Shown: positions 13,101-27,347, counted from the stretch's first letter. The stretch: 64,000 nucleotides of DNA from Pithys albifrons albifrons (GCF_047495875.1 NC_092497.1:29207889-29271888); one strand, 5' to 3'. The notes: generated by a model from the letters alone, not told the origin. Translations and numbers: made by a program.

Positions 13101-15751
13101 GGGCACTTGCCTTAGGTGAGACTATGTTTTAATATGATAATGGTAAGCATGTTCTTACATGTCACAAGAAGGCTATTTACAACAGTAGAAGACCTTGTGT
13201 GGAAATCTATTCCAGAATAAATATGTGCAAGAGAGAATGTTTTCCTGCCTGCAAAAGTTTTGGTTTGGATATAGAGAAAATTCACAGTGCACAGATAGGC
13301 TCATCAAGAAACAGGGGTCACCAAGGAAACTCAGACCCTTCATTTCCTTCACAGAATTGGCCCTAACAACAGATAAATATTTTTCTCACATGATCTGACA
13401 GGTAGATTAAGTGTATAGAATTAGCCATAAAAGCAATATGCTGATTCTCAGTGACCCCTAATACACAGAGTCACCTAAAGTATCTCAAACAGATTGAATT
13501 GCAATGTATCTGATATTAACCAGATATTGAGGAGGATCTTCTCCATCTAGGAAGTCCTGCCAGAAATGCAGTCAGCAGAAATTACATGGTCAGCAAGAAG
13601 AAGCCAGCACAGAAGTTACATCGTTCTGTTCCCAAAGGCTGCAGTTTGATTCTGTTTGACTTGTTTTTCCTGCTCAAATGAAACCCAGCTAATAAAGCTC
13701 TATATAATGTATTCAGATTCCTGTGGTAACAGTGGATCTTTCTTTTTTTTGCATGACATTTTTTCAAAGTAAGCTTTATGTGTATGATTCCTGCCTGCCA
13801 AATATCTGCCCCATTTGAAATCTATATCTAGCCTGAAACATTTTGTTTTGCCCTCTGATTGACCGTCTGCACTAGTGAAAGACATCCTTGTGAAGAAGTG
13901 CCCCTTTGCTCCTGTGGTTACCAATACTGTTCCACAGTTTCCAAGGGTGATGCTATTATATTGCTCCAGCCACTGTATGTACCCTATTGAGTAATTTATT
14001 GGCCAAGATCCTAACAGCAGAAAGGCCTCTCTAGATTCCTGCTGAATTTTAAAAGGTAAGAATACTGCACTTCATAACAAGCAGCCATTAATGATTACCA
14101 CCAATATGATTCTTATGGAATTTTGTCTTGTATATACATGAAATTCCCAAGCATAGTAAAAAGTGAACCAAAGAAGTTAACCTCTTGTGTGCTGTGCTTC
14201 CTGGTGCATAATTACAGAATAGTGGAAAGAGCATGACCCTGTAGCTCTCCAACATTATAATTAGCATTCCCCATACTGAAGGCTATTGTCTGGAGGACAG
14301 TTTTGTCTCTCCTCTCTTCTGACTTGTGCAAAATTATACCCTTAAATGTGAGTTCATGGCCCTTTCTCAAAGCCAGTCTTTTGTTTTCAATATAGCCCCA
14401 AAATCAATGGACTGGCAGGATGTGCAGCATACACCCACAGGGTCAGTTTGATGCTCATTCACTAGATACATACAGTGCATTGTAAGGATCTATATGAGAT
14501 AACAATGATTTTCCACTTTTCAAATGTAGCCATATGAGATTAGAGTATTCGGCAGAAAAACGCTGCCAACTCTTTATGTCATCCTATTAATGGTGAGTAG
14601 CAGAGTCTGTACATTTTGCTTGGATTACAGAGCAAAAACCTGTTCAAAAATCTACCTGTTTCTCTTCTCATGTATAAATGAAACTATGCATTGTACCTCA
14701 TTAAAACAAACTAAGGCACCTCATTAGTACTTCACCAAGAAGTAGTTTGAATGTCAGAATTGTAACTCTGTATAATTCTGACATGTAAAGTTTTACCAAA
14801 GAAAAGCTCAATTTAATTAAGGAGTTACTCACAGGTTTTAGCAAAAGATTAACAATCAGAAGTTCAGAATTTTTCCTAGACTGAGGTCTGATGAAAAAAT
14901 CCTGATCCTTTCCTCAGTTTGGTTTTTAGTTGAAAATTTCTGTCTTTGTTAATGAAGGAGTTTCACTTTTTAAAATTGGTTTTGCCACTATCTTTCTTCT
15001 CTCCAAGGAGAATGAATGGACCTCCACAGGTAAAAATGTAACTGTGGGGCAAGTTTCTCTAATTTTGGCACCAAAATAAGTAGTCTTGTTTACAAAAGCA
15101 AAGTTCATGTAAAGCTCCAAATGAGCTCAAGCAGAAGTCAGCTAGAAAAAACTTCAGATAGATGCGCTGTTTATAAAGCTGTTTTCTCGTGGGACCCTGA
15201 CTGGTGCACTAATGCTCAGCACTGTTACAAATTAGCCATTTATTTAAGAATCTAACAGGGATTTAGGAGCAGAAACATTAGCACTCCAGTTGCTGAAAAA
15301 TCTTGCATTACAGGTTCACAGATATGGTCTATGTAAAAAAAAGTAATTTTGTCCTATTGTTTTTACTTTTCCTATTATGCTGGAGTAAGAAAACATAAAA
15401 AATACAGTGTTCTTAGATATCTTTTACTACATTTATTTTCAGATTCCAAAATAAGTGGAAATATTGCAGTCCAGATCTCCGAAAGAACCATCTGAAGCAG
15501 ACACTATTCTGCTGCCTACCTTGAAACACTGGTGTTACATGTGTTACGACTTTACAATAAATTTGCTTCATCTGTCTAGAATGGCAAAAAAACCCAAGCT
15601 TTATCGAGTCTGAGTGTTGTGAATACCCACCAGTTCAATTTGTCTTAAATTGTCATTTTGTTCTTCGAAGACCAAAGAGCAGGCAGCACTGGAAACTGAA
15701 GTCTACCATCTATTGTAGCAGAGAACTGCTGACAACTTGCAAAATATAAAA
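10196..15751. other. Gene-free AT-rich sequence
   Basis: A 5.5-kb AT-rich stretch with no recognised gene. A short phrase near 10775-10800 (AAAATCCCATTGACTGCTATGG) resembles a very old repeat remnant common in sauropsid genomes, but it is too short to call. The 121-codon open frame at 10759-11124 has no recognisable domain. Confidence 0.45.
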
Positions 15752-16222
15752 CCAGAATCCCAGGGGGGTGTTTGTGTTGGAAGGGACCTTTAAGCTCATC
15801 TTGTTCCAATCCTGCTGCTACAAGCAGAGACACCTTCCACTAGTTCAGGTTGCTCAAAGCCCCATCCAACATGGCCTTGGACACCTCCAGGGTTGGAGCA
15901 TCCAAAGCTTCTCTGGGCAAGCTGTGCCAGGGCCTCACCATCCACACAGTAAAGAATTTCTTCCCAGTATCCAATTTAAACCTTGTCCCTGTCAGTCTGA
16001 CGCCATTCAGCCTCATCCTTTCACTCTGTGCCCTTTTCCAACGTACCTCTTCAGCTCTCTTGTTGACCCTTTAGGTACTGGAACTGGAAGGCCCTAAGGT
16101 CTCACCAAAGCCTTCTCTTCTCCAGACTGAACAACCCCCACTCCCTCAGCCTTTCCTCATAGCAGTGATGGTCCAGTCCTGTGAGCATCTTCATGGCCTC
16201 CTCTGGATTACCTCCAGCAGAT
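15752..16222 (-). mobile_element. CR1 LINE 3' fragment
   Basis: A second 5'-truncated CR1 copy on the minus strand, about 470 bp. Plus-strand diagnostic phrases include TTGGAAGGGACCTTTAAGCT, GCCTTGGACACCTCCAGG, CACAGTAAAGAATTTCTTCC, CTTCTCTTCTCCAGACTGAA and ATGGCCTCCTCTGGATTACC. The last is further into the element than the 9.8-kb copy reaches. It contains only the RT tail and 3' untranslated region and encodes nothing intact. Confidence 0.93.
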
Positions 16223-17420
16223 ACACATTTAGGTTCCTTAGATGATGCATGTTCCAATGAACATGATCATGCTGCAAAGATGCTGAGATGCTGTGCTGTG
16301 CGCTGTTTTGACATTATCCAGAGGCAGAGCTTTGGACCATGCTAAAACCATGTGCTGAATCTTTGTAACACTGCTATAGCATGCACTGGGCTGAAATCAG
16401 CCTCACTTTTACCTAGGATATCCAGGTAGATGTAGGCAGTATGTTAAAAATAGGAAGCCGGAATCTGGTCACTGAAGCATTTCCTTCATATGGTGCCTTT
16501 TGACTCATTTCGCACCTAACTTATAGCCACAGCTGAGTGAAAAGTTTGCAACAAGTAATTAATACAACAAATATAGTGTTTTGTCCTACTCTACAAGCAA
16601 ATAATGATTTTTCAAGCAAATTTCTATTCAAATTTATCACATGCATCCTGCACAGTTCTTTGGTTACTTAACAGCTAAACACAAATAGATGCACAGGCAT
16701 ATTAGATGACTGACTTCTGAAAGATCACATATACTGTTTAATTGTAGCTAATTATTTAGGAGTTTTAGCCTTATTTTCTGCGTGAAGGATCAGGAACAAG
16801 CTGTACAACTTTCCACCATTTTCCTTCTATATTTCTGAGATTAGTACATTACTAATTTACCTAACTCTATGACATACAATGAAATTACTTTTCCTACTTC
16901 GTGTTCTAGTTTTTACTCTGAAGAGTGAACCACTCAGTGACCTGTAAAATTTTCTTACTGAAATAAATAATTTCTTTTTAGAGTTCTTATAAAAGCTAAC
17001 AGCTTTTTTGTTGTTGTTTTTCATATCACATGGCTCACACCACACTGATTTACAGCCTTTACAGCTGACACTACACTAGAATATTTATTATAAATTTATG
17101 TTAAAAAAATTACCTGCTCAGCTAATTGAAACAATGATTTCTAATACATTGACCTCCATAAAAATACTTTCTTCTTTATTTGGAATCCAAGATTTTTCTG
17201 AATTATTTCTTTATGTCCCATCAGTTGTACTTTCCTATACTTAGAGAGCAAGATTCATGTTAATGACAAGAAAGTTAGTATTGTGAGGTTTTCATAATTT
17301 TATGATAAATATATAAATAGCGTCAGTTACTGAGAATTTTTAGATATTGTATAAAAGGGCTTTTAAGTCATATAAAAAAGAACTAATATTAAGTTTGTTT
17401 CCATTATTCAGTGCCAACTT

Positions 17421-17450
17421 AAAAAAAAAAAAAAACAAAAAAAACCAAAA
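17421..17450. repeat. A-rich tract
   Basis: Fifteen A residues, one C, eight A residues, then CCAAAA. It could be an ordinary poly-A microsatellite or the tail of an eroded retrocopy, but no source sequence is visible beside it. Confidence 0.7.
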
Positions 17451-20400
17451 ATAATTACATTGACCTGGTCTTTGGCATCTGAAGTTCCCAGTCCAGTGGA
17501 GAAGTTAAATGTCCTTGCTCTTATACTCTGCAATGCAGAGAATGTGGTGGGAACAGAACAGTAAGGCAACTCAGCTGGAAAATATGTCAGACAGATGAAA
17601 TATTTGTTGAGCACTTTTCTCATGTGAATATGCCTCTGGTTGGTATATGCCAGTCACTAGAGCATGGCATTTGTTTTATCTTCTGTCCCAAGGATTTATT
17701 TTGTAGGAAAAACGGCTGTGTAAGGCATCATAATTCTGGAGACAATGAAACACAAGTTAAACATGAGCTCTATCTTTCATAAGGCTAATAGACAAAAAGT
17801 CAAGTTTTAATATTCTCAAAGGTCCTTTTTTTCAGATAAGAATTCTATAACAAAGAAATGTTAACACAAGTTTCCTTTCTTCTCTGTTCGACTCATATTC
17901 ATTAATGCCAACAAGATATTGTTTTGCATTTTTTAAAGATGCAGACATCAAATATGATAGTGCTGAATTTAAATGAATAACAACAACTATAATATTAAAA
18001 AAACATGTTTTCCCCAGATGTGTTGATGTCTCAATAGAATCTTTATGCAGAAAAGGAAATAAGGCACATATAAGTGTTTATCAGCTTTGCAGCTTACTAA
18101 ATCAATGTCATGAATAAAAACAGCAAAATATCCACTGGGTGTTTTCTGATCAAAAATACTCCACATGTACAAATCAAAGCAAGGGGGGGAAAAGAGCTAT
18201 ATAAATATGAGATAAATGAGAAAGCAGCCACATTAGGAAAGTGCCTCCTATTTAAACAATTAGGCTTTAAAAAAGGCAAAATGAGAGGTAAGTAAATACC
18301 CCCCTCGGGTTCATGTTCTCACAAATGGGTCTCTGAATTGGATGAAGATATGTAATGATTCTGTTTTTCAGTGTGATGTAGACACTAATCCCTATGGAAG
18401 GCGTATTTGAAGGTGTGTGTAGACAAAAGAAGAGAGTCAAGCCCAAAAAGACATACAGGCAACAATTGGATTCAATTAATATTACAATTAATGTTACAAA
18501 ATGAATTAATATTAACATTATGAGAAGAAAGAGCACGGTAGTATGTTAATACATAGTACCTGCACCCTTCTAATTTCCTGCTGACTCACAATGAGTAAAA
18601 ACAGCATGTCTCCTGAATGAGGCAGTAACAAAATGAAAGAGAGAGGATGTCTCCTACATGCTGACAAAATTCCCATGGAAAATTTTCCCACTTGCTGGCA
18701 CTTTCCTCTCTGAGATGACCACTCTGGAGAGTGTTTCAGTTCTTATTTCTAAGCTATTTTTGTCTCTGACCATGAAGGTTCAGTAAATAGTTCTGTCAGT
18801 ACTGAAACTGAAGAGTCTGGCTCATTTGTGCCTCCTCTTTGGCTTGTTTTCATTCCTAATGTGTCTATTCCTCATGAAAATTTTCCTGGGGGACAGACAC
18901 ATGTATTAGCACTCTCTCACCTGTATTCTTGGGGTTCCAAAGGATATCACCACCACCATGGCAGCATGTTTATACTGTTAACCCTTTCCACAAAATATGC
19001 AGATATCTGATTACTTTTTTTTAGGTCCATTTTTTGAGCTTTACATTTTTAAGGTTTTGTGTCCAGCCATTTGCTTCTGAACAACTTGTAAAGAGAAATT
19101 GCTATCAATTTTTTTAAAAAAGGAATTGCTGTTATCACATTTTTTTTATTCAATATTCTTAAAATAAAAAGAACTAAAATTTAAAAAAGTTTTTATTAAA
19201 AATACAAAACAGCATTAATGCTGGCCACACTGGGACAGTTTCCACATTTATTTGCCATGGTGATCTTCTAGGAGCTGTTTCTAACTAAAAAAATTCTTTC
19301 TGGAAAGCAGAGAAGGGAAAATTAAGAAATGTGGGAGGGGAAATCAGCCCTGCATTATTCTTATTTAATGCTACATAGTTTATTTGTGCATTATTCTTTT
19401 CCTATATGCTTCAAAAGAATAATGATTAGTAATCTCTTGATGCAGTTAGAGGATCAGAACAAATGAGAAATATGAAGGAAGTATTATAACTGGCATCCCT
19501 TGGCTCACAAAAGCATCTATTACCTCCTCCTGCAGGTCCTCGCACAGTTATGACCCCTGCCAACTCTTGTCAAACTTGGCTTGTAGTCAGTGCTGTGATA
19601 CTCAATTGCTTTGAATCAGTGCTGATGACTGAGATAAGGCAAACTATACAAAATGCTGGGAATTAAAGATAGAACTTCTTTTGCTATCTACTTGCCAAAT
19701 ATTGCTACTGCACCTGTTTTATGTTCAGAGTGGGAAGACAGTCAAAAAGGAAGTGGCTAGCTTAAAAGAGAAACAGCGCTTTCAATTTCTGAAAATAGCC
19801 CAGATACAGAACTGGGTAATAAGAATACGTTACTGAGTAAATGTGTATTTGAAATGTGCTTGGGCATTTTTTCACTGTCACACAAAAATGATATATGCAA
19901 TGTTTTCAAAGAATAAATTAATTTTCGTTAGTCTGGAGTGGTTTTAATCTACATCTTCCACTGGCAATCCTAAGGTGCTGTGTGGTGACAGTGGGCAAAG
20001 GTTTGTAAGAAAGTCTGTAGAGAAATCCATTATATGAATTGCCCCTTTTTCCCATGATTTTCACTGCAGTTTTCATGCAGATATAATGGAGAACACTCAA
20101 GATGCTAGTGTACATAAACTAGCATACAGATTTTCTAAAAGTAAAGGCAATTTTCTAGGCAACATATTAACTTCCTCAGTACTCAACAGGAACACTGGCT
20201 GCAACTGCACTGCAGGCAGGGAAATTATAACAGGTCAGAAAATTGTAGGAGCGTTACAGAGTAGAGGAAAATGTTGGTCACAGGTAAAAGAAACCTCCAT
20301 TAGAACATGAAAGTGTGCAATATTGTGGGATGTTAAGGATGACGAAAAAAGCATTCAGCGTGTGACATATCTGCTCTTCTTTCCTGGCCAAATCCAGTTA

Positions 20401-23109
20401 GATGGTACACAAAAGTGTCTTATAATGAAGTGAACAAAGATTTTCCACACCTACTAGGGTGGTAACCCTGGAGCTATGAAAGAAAAAAAAGAATCTCTTA
20501 GAAACCACAGAACACTTGTTAGTACTTTAAAGGATTGTACAAGCCAGGAGAAAAGGTTTTTATGTTGGCTAGATGAAAGAGAAAAAAGAACTTACTAAGA
20601 AGTGTGGTGCAATTTTTTAACTTTTTTTCTTTTCAGTTTGACCATGAATCCCTCTCAGCAAAGCAGAATTTTTACAACCTGAGAGTTTGGTTATCAGGGT
20701 AAAAAAAGAGCATGAAATTTGTGGCACTTTTATTAGAAAAGGAATCTTGATTCATTCCCACACACATATAAAGTATCTTTATGCCACAACAGTGCATAAT
20801 GGAATCATGGCACTTTATCTGTAGATAAATACAGAGCTATAAGGTAAATGTGGTGATTCCTCCGCTTAATAAAGCAAAAACTGTTGTAAAGACTGATTAC
20901 TCTGGTGGGTGGACTGCTTGCTCCTGAGATTTCAAGTCTGCTAAGCAGAGAAGTTCCTGAACCTCGCCACAGCACATGAGAACGGTGCGAGGGAGGGATT
21001 GAGAAAGAGAAAGGACAAGCCCCCAGGGACAGTCCTAGAATCATTAGAGCTGTTGATCAAGCATACCACTCACAGGGCAATGTCAGTGCTATGGGACCAA
21101 GGGAAGGAAAGAGATGCTGGTAGTGCTGTTGCTCTTCACTGCTGGTATTGAAGTCTCTTGAGAAGTGAGTCCAGAGAAGATTAACACACCAAAAAAGTTT
21201 GCATCTCTAGTAAAACCTTATTTTTCCCTCTGAGTTAAAATCCCACCCAATATGATATCTTAATAGACATTCATTACACATATGGAATTTAAAAGCAAGA
21301 ATCTTCTTTCCAAAACACACATGGCATCTGGACATGCTGCATATAGAAAATCAAATAAATAGCTTTAGGGGGAAAGTATTGAATTTAGAACAGAGATATG
21401 TATAATGTTTAGAGCACTAGGCTTTCTTCAGGACCAGCATAACTCCAGAATTTGCCATCTGAGGATTACTCTAGTGTTCAGGACTAAGGTCCAACTTTAG
21501 AATCATTTCCCTTTGAGGATATGAATATTTAATTGCTATTCCCTGTCTATGTGCTTAATTTCCTAAAGCTATGCAAATACATTGTGACACTGAGAAGGCC
21601 AGAAGGTTGTCACCATGCCTCTGGGATGTGCCTGTTAGTCTGTAGAGAAGGTACCATACATTCCTATCATTTTCAGCTGGTAACTCCCAACACCTACTGA
21701 AAGGATCCATTTTCACTTTCTAAGATCTGTGCACTTGACCCAGCTCCTTAGTTTGTTCTTCAGTTGAGGGTGTTTTGCTAAAAACTGTAAGCAGCTGTCA
21801 GAGATGCAGAGAGCAAGGATTGTCAAGAAATTCTGCCATCTGCATCCTCCCCCAGCCCGTACCATCCTTTCTTGATGCTGAGTAGTGTCCTCAGCTTTTT
21901 TTCTAACATGTACAAGAAGTAAGATAGGGGTATTTTTAGTGATGTTTGGATTCTTTAGTTTTGGGGTAGTTTTAAGCCTTTTGTAGTACATGCTGAGGTG
22001 TGAGATTGAATGCAAGCTGGACATTTGTGGATGGTAGTGATCTGCAGGCAACATTTCCATCTAGAAACATAAGGAAATTGCACAGACAGCCAGATTGCCA
22101 ATCCCTACAAATCAGCCCCTTGACAGGGCATGACTGATGCACATTATCTAAGAATCCTAATCCAAATTCCCCAGGTGCCCAATGACACTGAGAATTTGAC
22201 GCCTGGAACACTCAGGGTTTGACTCAAATTTACCTTTTCCCTGTAGTTTTCTAACTTAAAGATGTGAAGTTTATCTCCACTACTACCTCTGTCCCTGACA
22301 CTTCTCTGTAAGACAATAGTTTGGAAAAGAAGCTGCTATCATTATAGAAATCTGAAACATTGGAAAGATGTTCAGAGAACTTATTACTGTAGTTAAAATA
22401 GAACTGAAGTAAAACCAAGTATTCTCTCACTTATTAAGCACAGTGATAAAAAATAACTTGCAAGGCTTTTTAAAGTAAAAGGCTACAACAGCCCAAAAAT
22501 GTTGCTGTCACTTTTAAGAAGGACAGTCTCCTCCAAGCCTTGAGAGACTACTGAGTGCTGAATACATTACCGAAAACCATGGCTAGCATAGAATATTAAC
22601 AGGATTAGCTGCCTTTATTTTCAAGCACAATGTAGCCCATGTGGATTACACTGACTACTTACTCTGCCATGGTTTTTTATGCCAGTGGGCTGAATTATTG
22701 GCTATTTGAAATCTGAGTTTGCACAAGTTCTTTCAAAGAAATAAATAGAGGGGTTGGTGAGGCTGATGTAGGGAAAATGAAGGACAAGATTAAATCCATG
22801 CTGGAAGGCACTTGAAGATTCTTGTGTTTTGATGTGGTAAACAATCCCAGCTATTATACAGCAGGACAATCTTTAATAAGATTAAAGATAAAGATAAGAT
22901 AGCTAGTTTATAACTACACTGAGCACAGTGAAAGGAAAAGCGGAGTGGGAAAGTTGACTGGTTCAGATTATTTATATTTGGAAGCGACATTATATTTTTG
23001 TTACATTTACGTATAAAATTTTTTCACAGGGAGCAATTTTAATCCTTCCCAGATCAGTGAACTGTGGTTAGTATCAAGGTATTGCTCCAGAAAACCCCCT
23101 TGACATGGC

Positions 23110-23652
23110 TTGTCATTTCAATCAGGAAGATTTCTTTTACAATTACACTGCAATGATAGAGTTACCAGGGTCAGAGGAGGTAGCTTGAGAGATGAGAAAC
23201 AAGCTTATGTGACAACCTCCAGGAAACAATTTACATGCGTGAAGCAAAATGTTTCCAAAACTAAGAGCCGTGTGAGCTTGACAAGCAAGTATGCAAGCGC
23301 AGTTGTTCTGAAAGCTGGGCTGCCTTCAACAGATGGGCACCCACTGAACCAGGATAGGGGTTTCTTTGCTCGTAAAGATCAGAAGTCAGCTACCATGGAC
23401 ATTGATGGAGAGGAGAACATGAGACACTACCTTTCAGGTTTAGGTCACTTGAGTCCCAGATTTTGTTCAGTCTCCATGAAGGGAGGCGTTAATAGCTGTA
23501 GAAGGCATTGGTCTTCAGTGATGGTGGTGCATGTAGCTGCCTACAACCTCGACATGCTTGCAGTCTCATTGCAGCATTGCATAGTGTGCAATGCCATGGA
23601 CACTTTTCCTGAGCAGGAGTTGTGCTCAGAGACAATCGAATGTTCAGAATGA
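23110..23652 (+). other. Unrecognised open reading frame, doubtful
   Basis: A 180-codon open frame, one of the longest non-transposon frames in the window. Its first in-frame codon here is TTG, not ATG. Methionines lie further in, for example the ATG in the phrase ACCATGGACATTGATGGAG near 23395. No domain, signal peptide or membrane segment is evident. Part of the region (23130-23660) is richer in GC than its surroundings. An overlapping minus-strand frame (23489-23884) is equally unremarkable. In DNA of this composition a frame this long can arise by chance, and no splice context was found to support it. I list it for completeness and do not consider it a likely gene. Confidence 0.12.
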
Positions 23653-24078
23653 AACAACAGATTTCAAGCAGTCTAAACTTATAAATTATTGTAATGTACA
23701 AGGGCAGTGAGAATAGGTGTTCACCTGACAGTCTGATGCATTTAAGACAAGAGCCTATCTCCACTCTTCCGTGTACTGACATTAAAAAAAAATTACATGG
23801 ATGAAAAAAAGCCAACAAAAAACACAACATCTTTGCTATAGAGACATTTTTAACAAGTGTTCCAGAAAGAGCACCAGCTATCAAAAAGGCTGCCAGGACC
23901 AGAAGGAGCCATCAATCGAACAAGTTTACATTTCAAAGTTTTTTGAGAACAGTGAAAATCTCTTTACCCTCCTTGATGGGAAAACAGTGGTGCTACAGGA
24001 AAGTAGCTATTTGCTGCTTCTTACTGAAATATATTTCTCTGAAGCAGCCCTTTAACCCTGGGAATGGTGACAGAATGT

Positions 24079-24080
<2 letters not shown>

Positions 24081-24118
<38 letters not shown>

Positions 24119-24119
24119 T

Positions 24120-24185
<66 letters not shown>

Positions 24186-24216
24186 CAGATAGATGATAGA
24201 TAGATGTGTGTGTGTG

Positions 24217-24253
<37 letters not shown>
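24081..24253. repeat. Compound (GA)n(GATA)n(TG)n(TA)n microsatellite
   Basis: Four simple-repeat classes run into each other: 18 GA units (24081-24116), about 16 uninterrupted GATA units (about 24120-24184) followed by interrupted GATA variants to about 24205, a short TG run, then a TA/CATA run to about 24253. The long uninterrupted GATA tract should be highly variable in length. Confidence 0.97.
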
Positions 24254-25778
24254 TCATATAAAAAGTAGCTGTCCTGAGAGTTGTGCTCAGAGCTTCTTTA
24301 AGACTGTGGACTCAGTCTGCTGTCTTTTCCCTTTGTATATGCCATTTTTCAGCTCCAAAGCTTCAATTTGATATTAGAGATGAACTGGTTAATTTTTTTA
24401 AACCCTTTCCTCATAGTCTTTAAGAGACAGCAGAATGCATCTGTCTAATTTTGACATTTATCAGATAATTCAGTCAAGTTCCCTCACATGACATAGCTTC
24501 ATTCTCTATAAAAGAGCATGCTGCAAACAAAAGATCATAGTATATTGTATTGCATCACTGCTCCCAGATGTTTGAAAATTAAACTGCTAAACCACCCTGG
24601 CCCTGTGAAACCTGGAACAATAAAAAAAATTAATGGAATGACCCTTAACAAGCTGTACTTTATGTATCTCTGTGCTACTTATTTCATCTCTGTGCTGATT
24701 TTTTTCTGAGTCATTTGAAAATGATTAGGCAGATAAAATAATTGTTTCCTGAGTATATTAGCAGCACTATAATTGTCATGTTTAAAACTAAAGTTGGTAA
24801 AAACCGTAGTCTACTCTGGAATATTCAAACTTCCAACCTACAACAGCTCATAGATAAATATTTTGAACTTTTGTTATTAGTTTCCCTAGTAGTTCTTTTC
24901 TTTGTTCTTTTGACAGGACCCCAGATGGATTCAGTCTGACTCTCTTCTTCACTACCCAATGGCACTGCCTGAACTCTGGATGGAAAGGTTGTCATCTTGC
25001 CTTTGGCCAGCATCTTGTAGTCTCTACCATCCCCTGGCTGTTGTGTACTTTCCTCTTCTGAGTGGGAAGGGCAAAAGAGAGGCCTTTACTTCTTTTTACA
25101 TGTGGAAAAGAGCAAATACCATCCTCCACAATATTTAATTTATGTGAGTGCAGTCACAGCCTCAGTCTGACTTATTGAAAAAAATAATACTTGATATAAT
25201 TCATTGAGGGGGGTGGGAAAGTTAGCAGTTACCATGCCAACACACTTTGTAAATACTATTGGTTCTCAATGAACTCCTTTTAACCCACTGGTCTGAGGTT
25301 GCTGCTGTGTGATGTACATAATTCTCTCAACACTGGTCCATTACTTCTGCTGAGGGTTGGTGGTCAAGCCTGTAGTGTAAAGTCAAAGAGAATTAGCAGC
25401 CCTATCAATAACCAGCAGCAGGACTGCAGTCCAAATGATAGATCATAAAAATCCAAGGAAACATGAGTAAAAACTGAAGGAACATGCATGTATATTCTAT
25501 AGTTTGAGCAGCTGTTGTGGACTATCAACATCATCAGGAGATCTCAGTACATTAGCATAAATTCAAATGACAAATGCACAGTGCTATTCAGAGACTCATT
25601 AATTTGCAATGGGTGCAGTGCTCATGACATATTAGTGAAAAATTCAAATGTCTTTGAAGCATTGTGAGTTTAGTTGTGGGACCTAAGTTGTTAAAATGAA
25701 AACGTGCGCAATTTTTTAGCAGTTTATTAAATTATGAAGTGTGATAACTATATCTGTGCATCTTTTTAAGCAGATGAG

Positions 25779-26126
25779 GTCCAGCGTGCTCCAGCATCAA
25801 ATTGCACGGTTCGTGTTGAAATCTCCCTGTCAGACAAATTCGGAACTGGAGTTGAAATACCAGCTAGGTGCTGTCAGCTGCAGCGTGCGGGCTGAGATCT
25901 CCCCCTTCTGGGTGAATTGTATTGCCACCGAGAAAAAAGGAAAATTCAGCTCTTTCAAGGCTTCTGCTTTGTTATTCCCCATCTTCTTTGCCACATTAGC
26001 CACCAGTTGTGTTGCACAATAACTAGAGGAAACATGATAGCAGAAATAAAATAATTCTATATTATTATGTGCAAGCATGATGGCTTCCTCTGTCATTCCA
26101 TATGCACAAACATAGCCTTTCTGCAT
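25779..26126. other. Coding-like or conserved patch, identity unknown
   Basis: A locally CpG-containing segment in AT-rich surroundings. On the plus strand, the sequence CATCTTTTTAAGCAG just before 25776 is a plausible splice acceptor. After it, one frame stays open for about 80 codons to TAA at about 26020, and a second stays open for about 40 codons. On the minus strand, a 98-codon frame spans 25830-26126. No frame matches a family I recognise, so I cannot choose between exon, old pseudogene, conserved non-coding element and chance. Confidence 0.25.
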
Positions 26127-27317
26127 AGGACAGCTTTGACATGTAGGATATGAAAAGCCTTACTTGGGAGTAACTCCTTTTAAACTATGGCTCTGTTTTT
26201 CTGTAAAAACTGGAGAAAGAAAACATTTACGTTTTTATGGGGAACAACCCAGCCATAGTACTCTTTCATAACATTTAAGTCAAGCTTGCAATTATAACAT
26301 CTGACAACTGAAATACAATGCAGTGGTGTTTATCCTCAGTGCCCTGATCTACCCTGTGTGTCCAGCTCTGACACACTGCTGAATCTTTCCGACCTCGATG
26401 AACACTCTGAAATCTACCTTATATTTTTGCTTCCTCTTGGACCTCTAACTATAGATTTGTCTGGCCCTGAGTTTATGTTTTTCTGTCTACCTGGCTGTCA
26501 CATCTACTGTGGGTTTCCTTTACCAGAAAAATATACTGTAAGATAATTGCTGAAGAATAAAACCCTTAGTTTCAAAATGCAGGAGCCATGATACCTAACT
26601 GGTAAAAAATAACTTCCATTTTCAAAAGCACTAGGTTTTATCTGCACAGCCTCTGAGAAATTCTGAAACAACCTGATTTTTGGAGAGAGGGGAATTAGCT
26701 GCCAGTTGCATGTCCAAACCCATTAGTTTATCTTGAACATTTGAGTGTCTCTGTAAAACACAGTAATATTTTATATACGCATCAGTCATTAAGTAGCACA
26801 ATAATAAGAGCCTTAATAATGTTTGCAGCATCTTCCAGCATGTGTCACACCTCAGACTGAAAGGAAAGCCATTTCTCACTCTGGCTTCTCATCTGTGTCA
26901 TGCCACCTGCCACGTAGGATATGGTATGTAACATCTGAAAAGAAAAAAAAATGGTAGACCAGAAAATAAGAGAATGTCATGCCTTTTCCATCCCTTTGAG
27001 GAGTAGCATGTTCCTCTGAGCCCTGTAGTGTTTAGATATTCATGATGCTTGCCAGGTGACCTGAGCTGTCAGGGAGCTAAGAGCATGTGGAAAATGCTTT
27101 GCCCACTCCACGTAAAGAAGAAAAGCCGTCAGCACGACACCAAACTGACTACAAACCACTACAAACTGGATTAAAGCTATAGTTCTCAAATTACACAGAT
27201 GGATTAGGATGCTCATTTGAGTTCAGCTTCCACCGTCCTCCAAAGCCTTTCCAGACATACATCTGAGGTGAGACCATAAACACTTTGGGAGACTCCCATT
27301 ACAGTCAGTTGAAGCTT

Positions 27318-27347
27318 CATCACACCCTAACATCACACCCTAACATC
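27318..27347. repeat. 13-bp tandem repeat containing CCCTAA
   Basis: The unit CATCACACCCTAA occurs twice in tandem, with a partial third copy. Each unit contains one CCCTAA hexamer. It is too short to count as interstitial telomeric DNA. Confidence 0.8.

Larger units (their letters stand above)
16223..24080. other. Gene-free AT-rich sequence
   Basis: About 7.9 kb without a recognised gene or transposon. It includes an A-rich tract at 17421-17450. The 180-codon open frame at 23110-23652 lies partly here and is described separately. Confidence 0.45.

Noticed and set aside
15768..16097. Plus-strand 109- and 74-codon frames
   Set aside because: They lie antisense within a CR1 3' tail and encode nothing.
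27318..27347. Interstitial telomeric repeat
   Set aside because: Only two CCCTAA hexamers embedded in a 13-bp unit; not a telomeric array.
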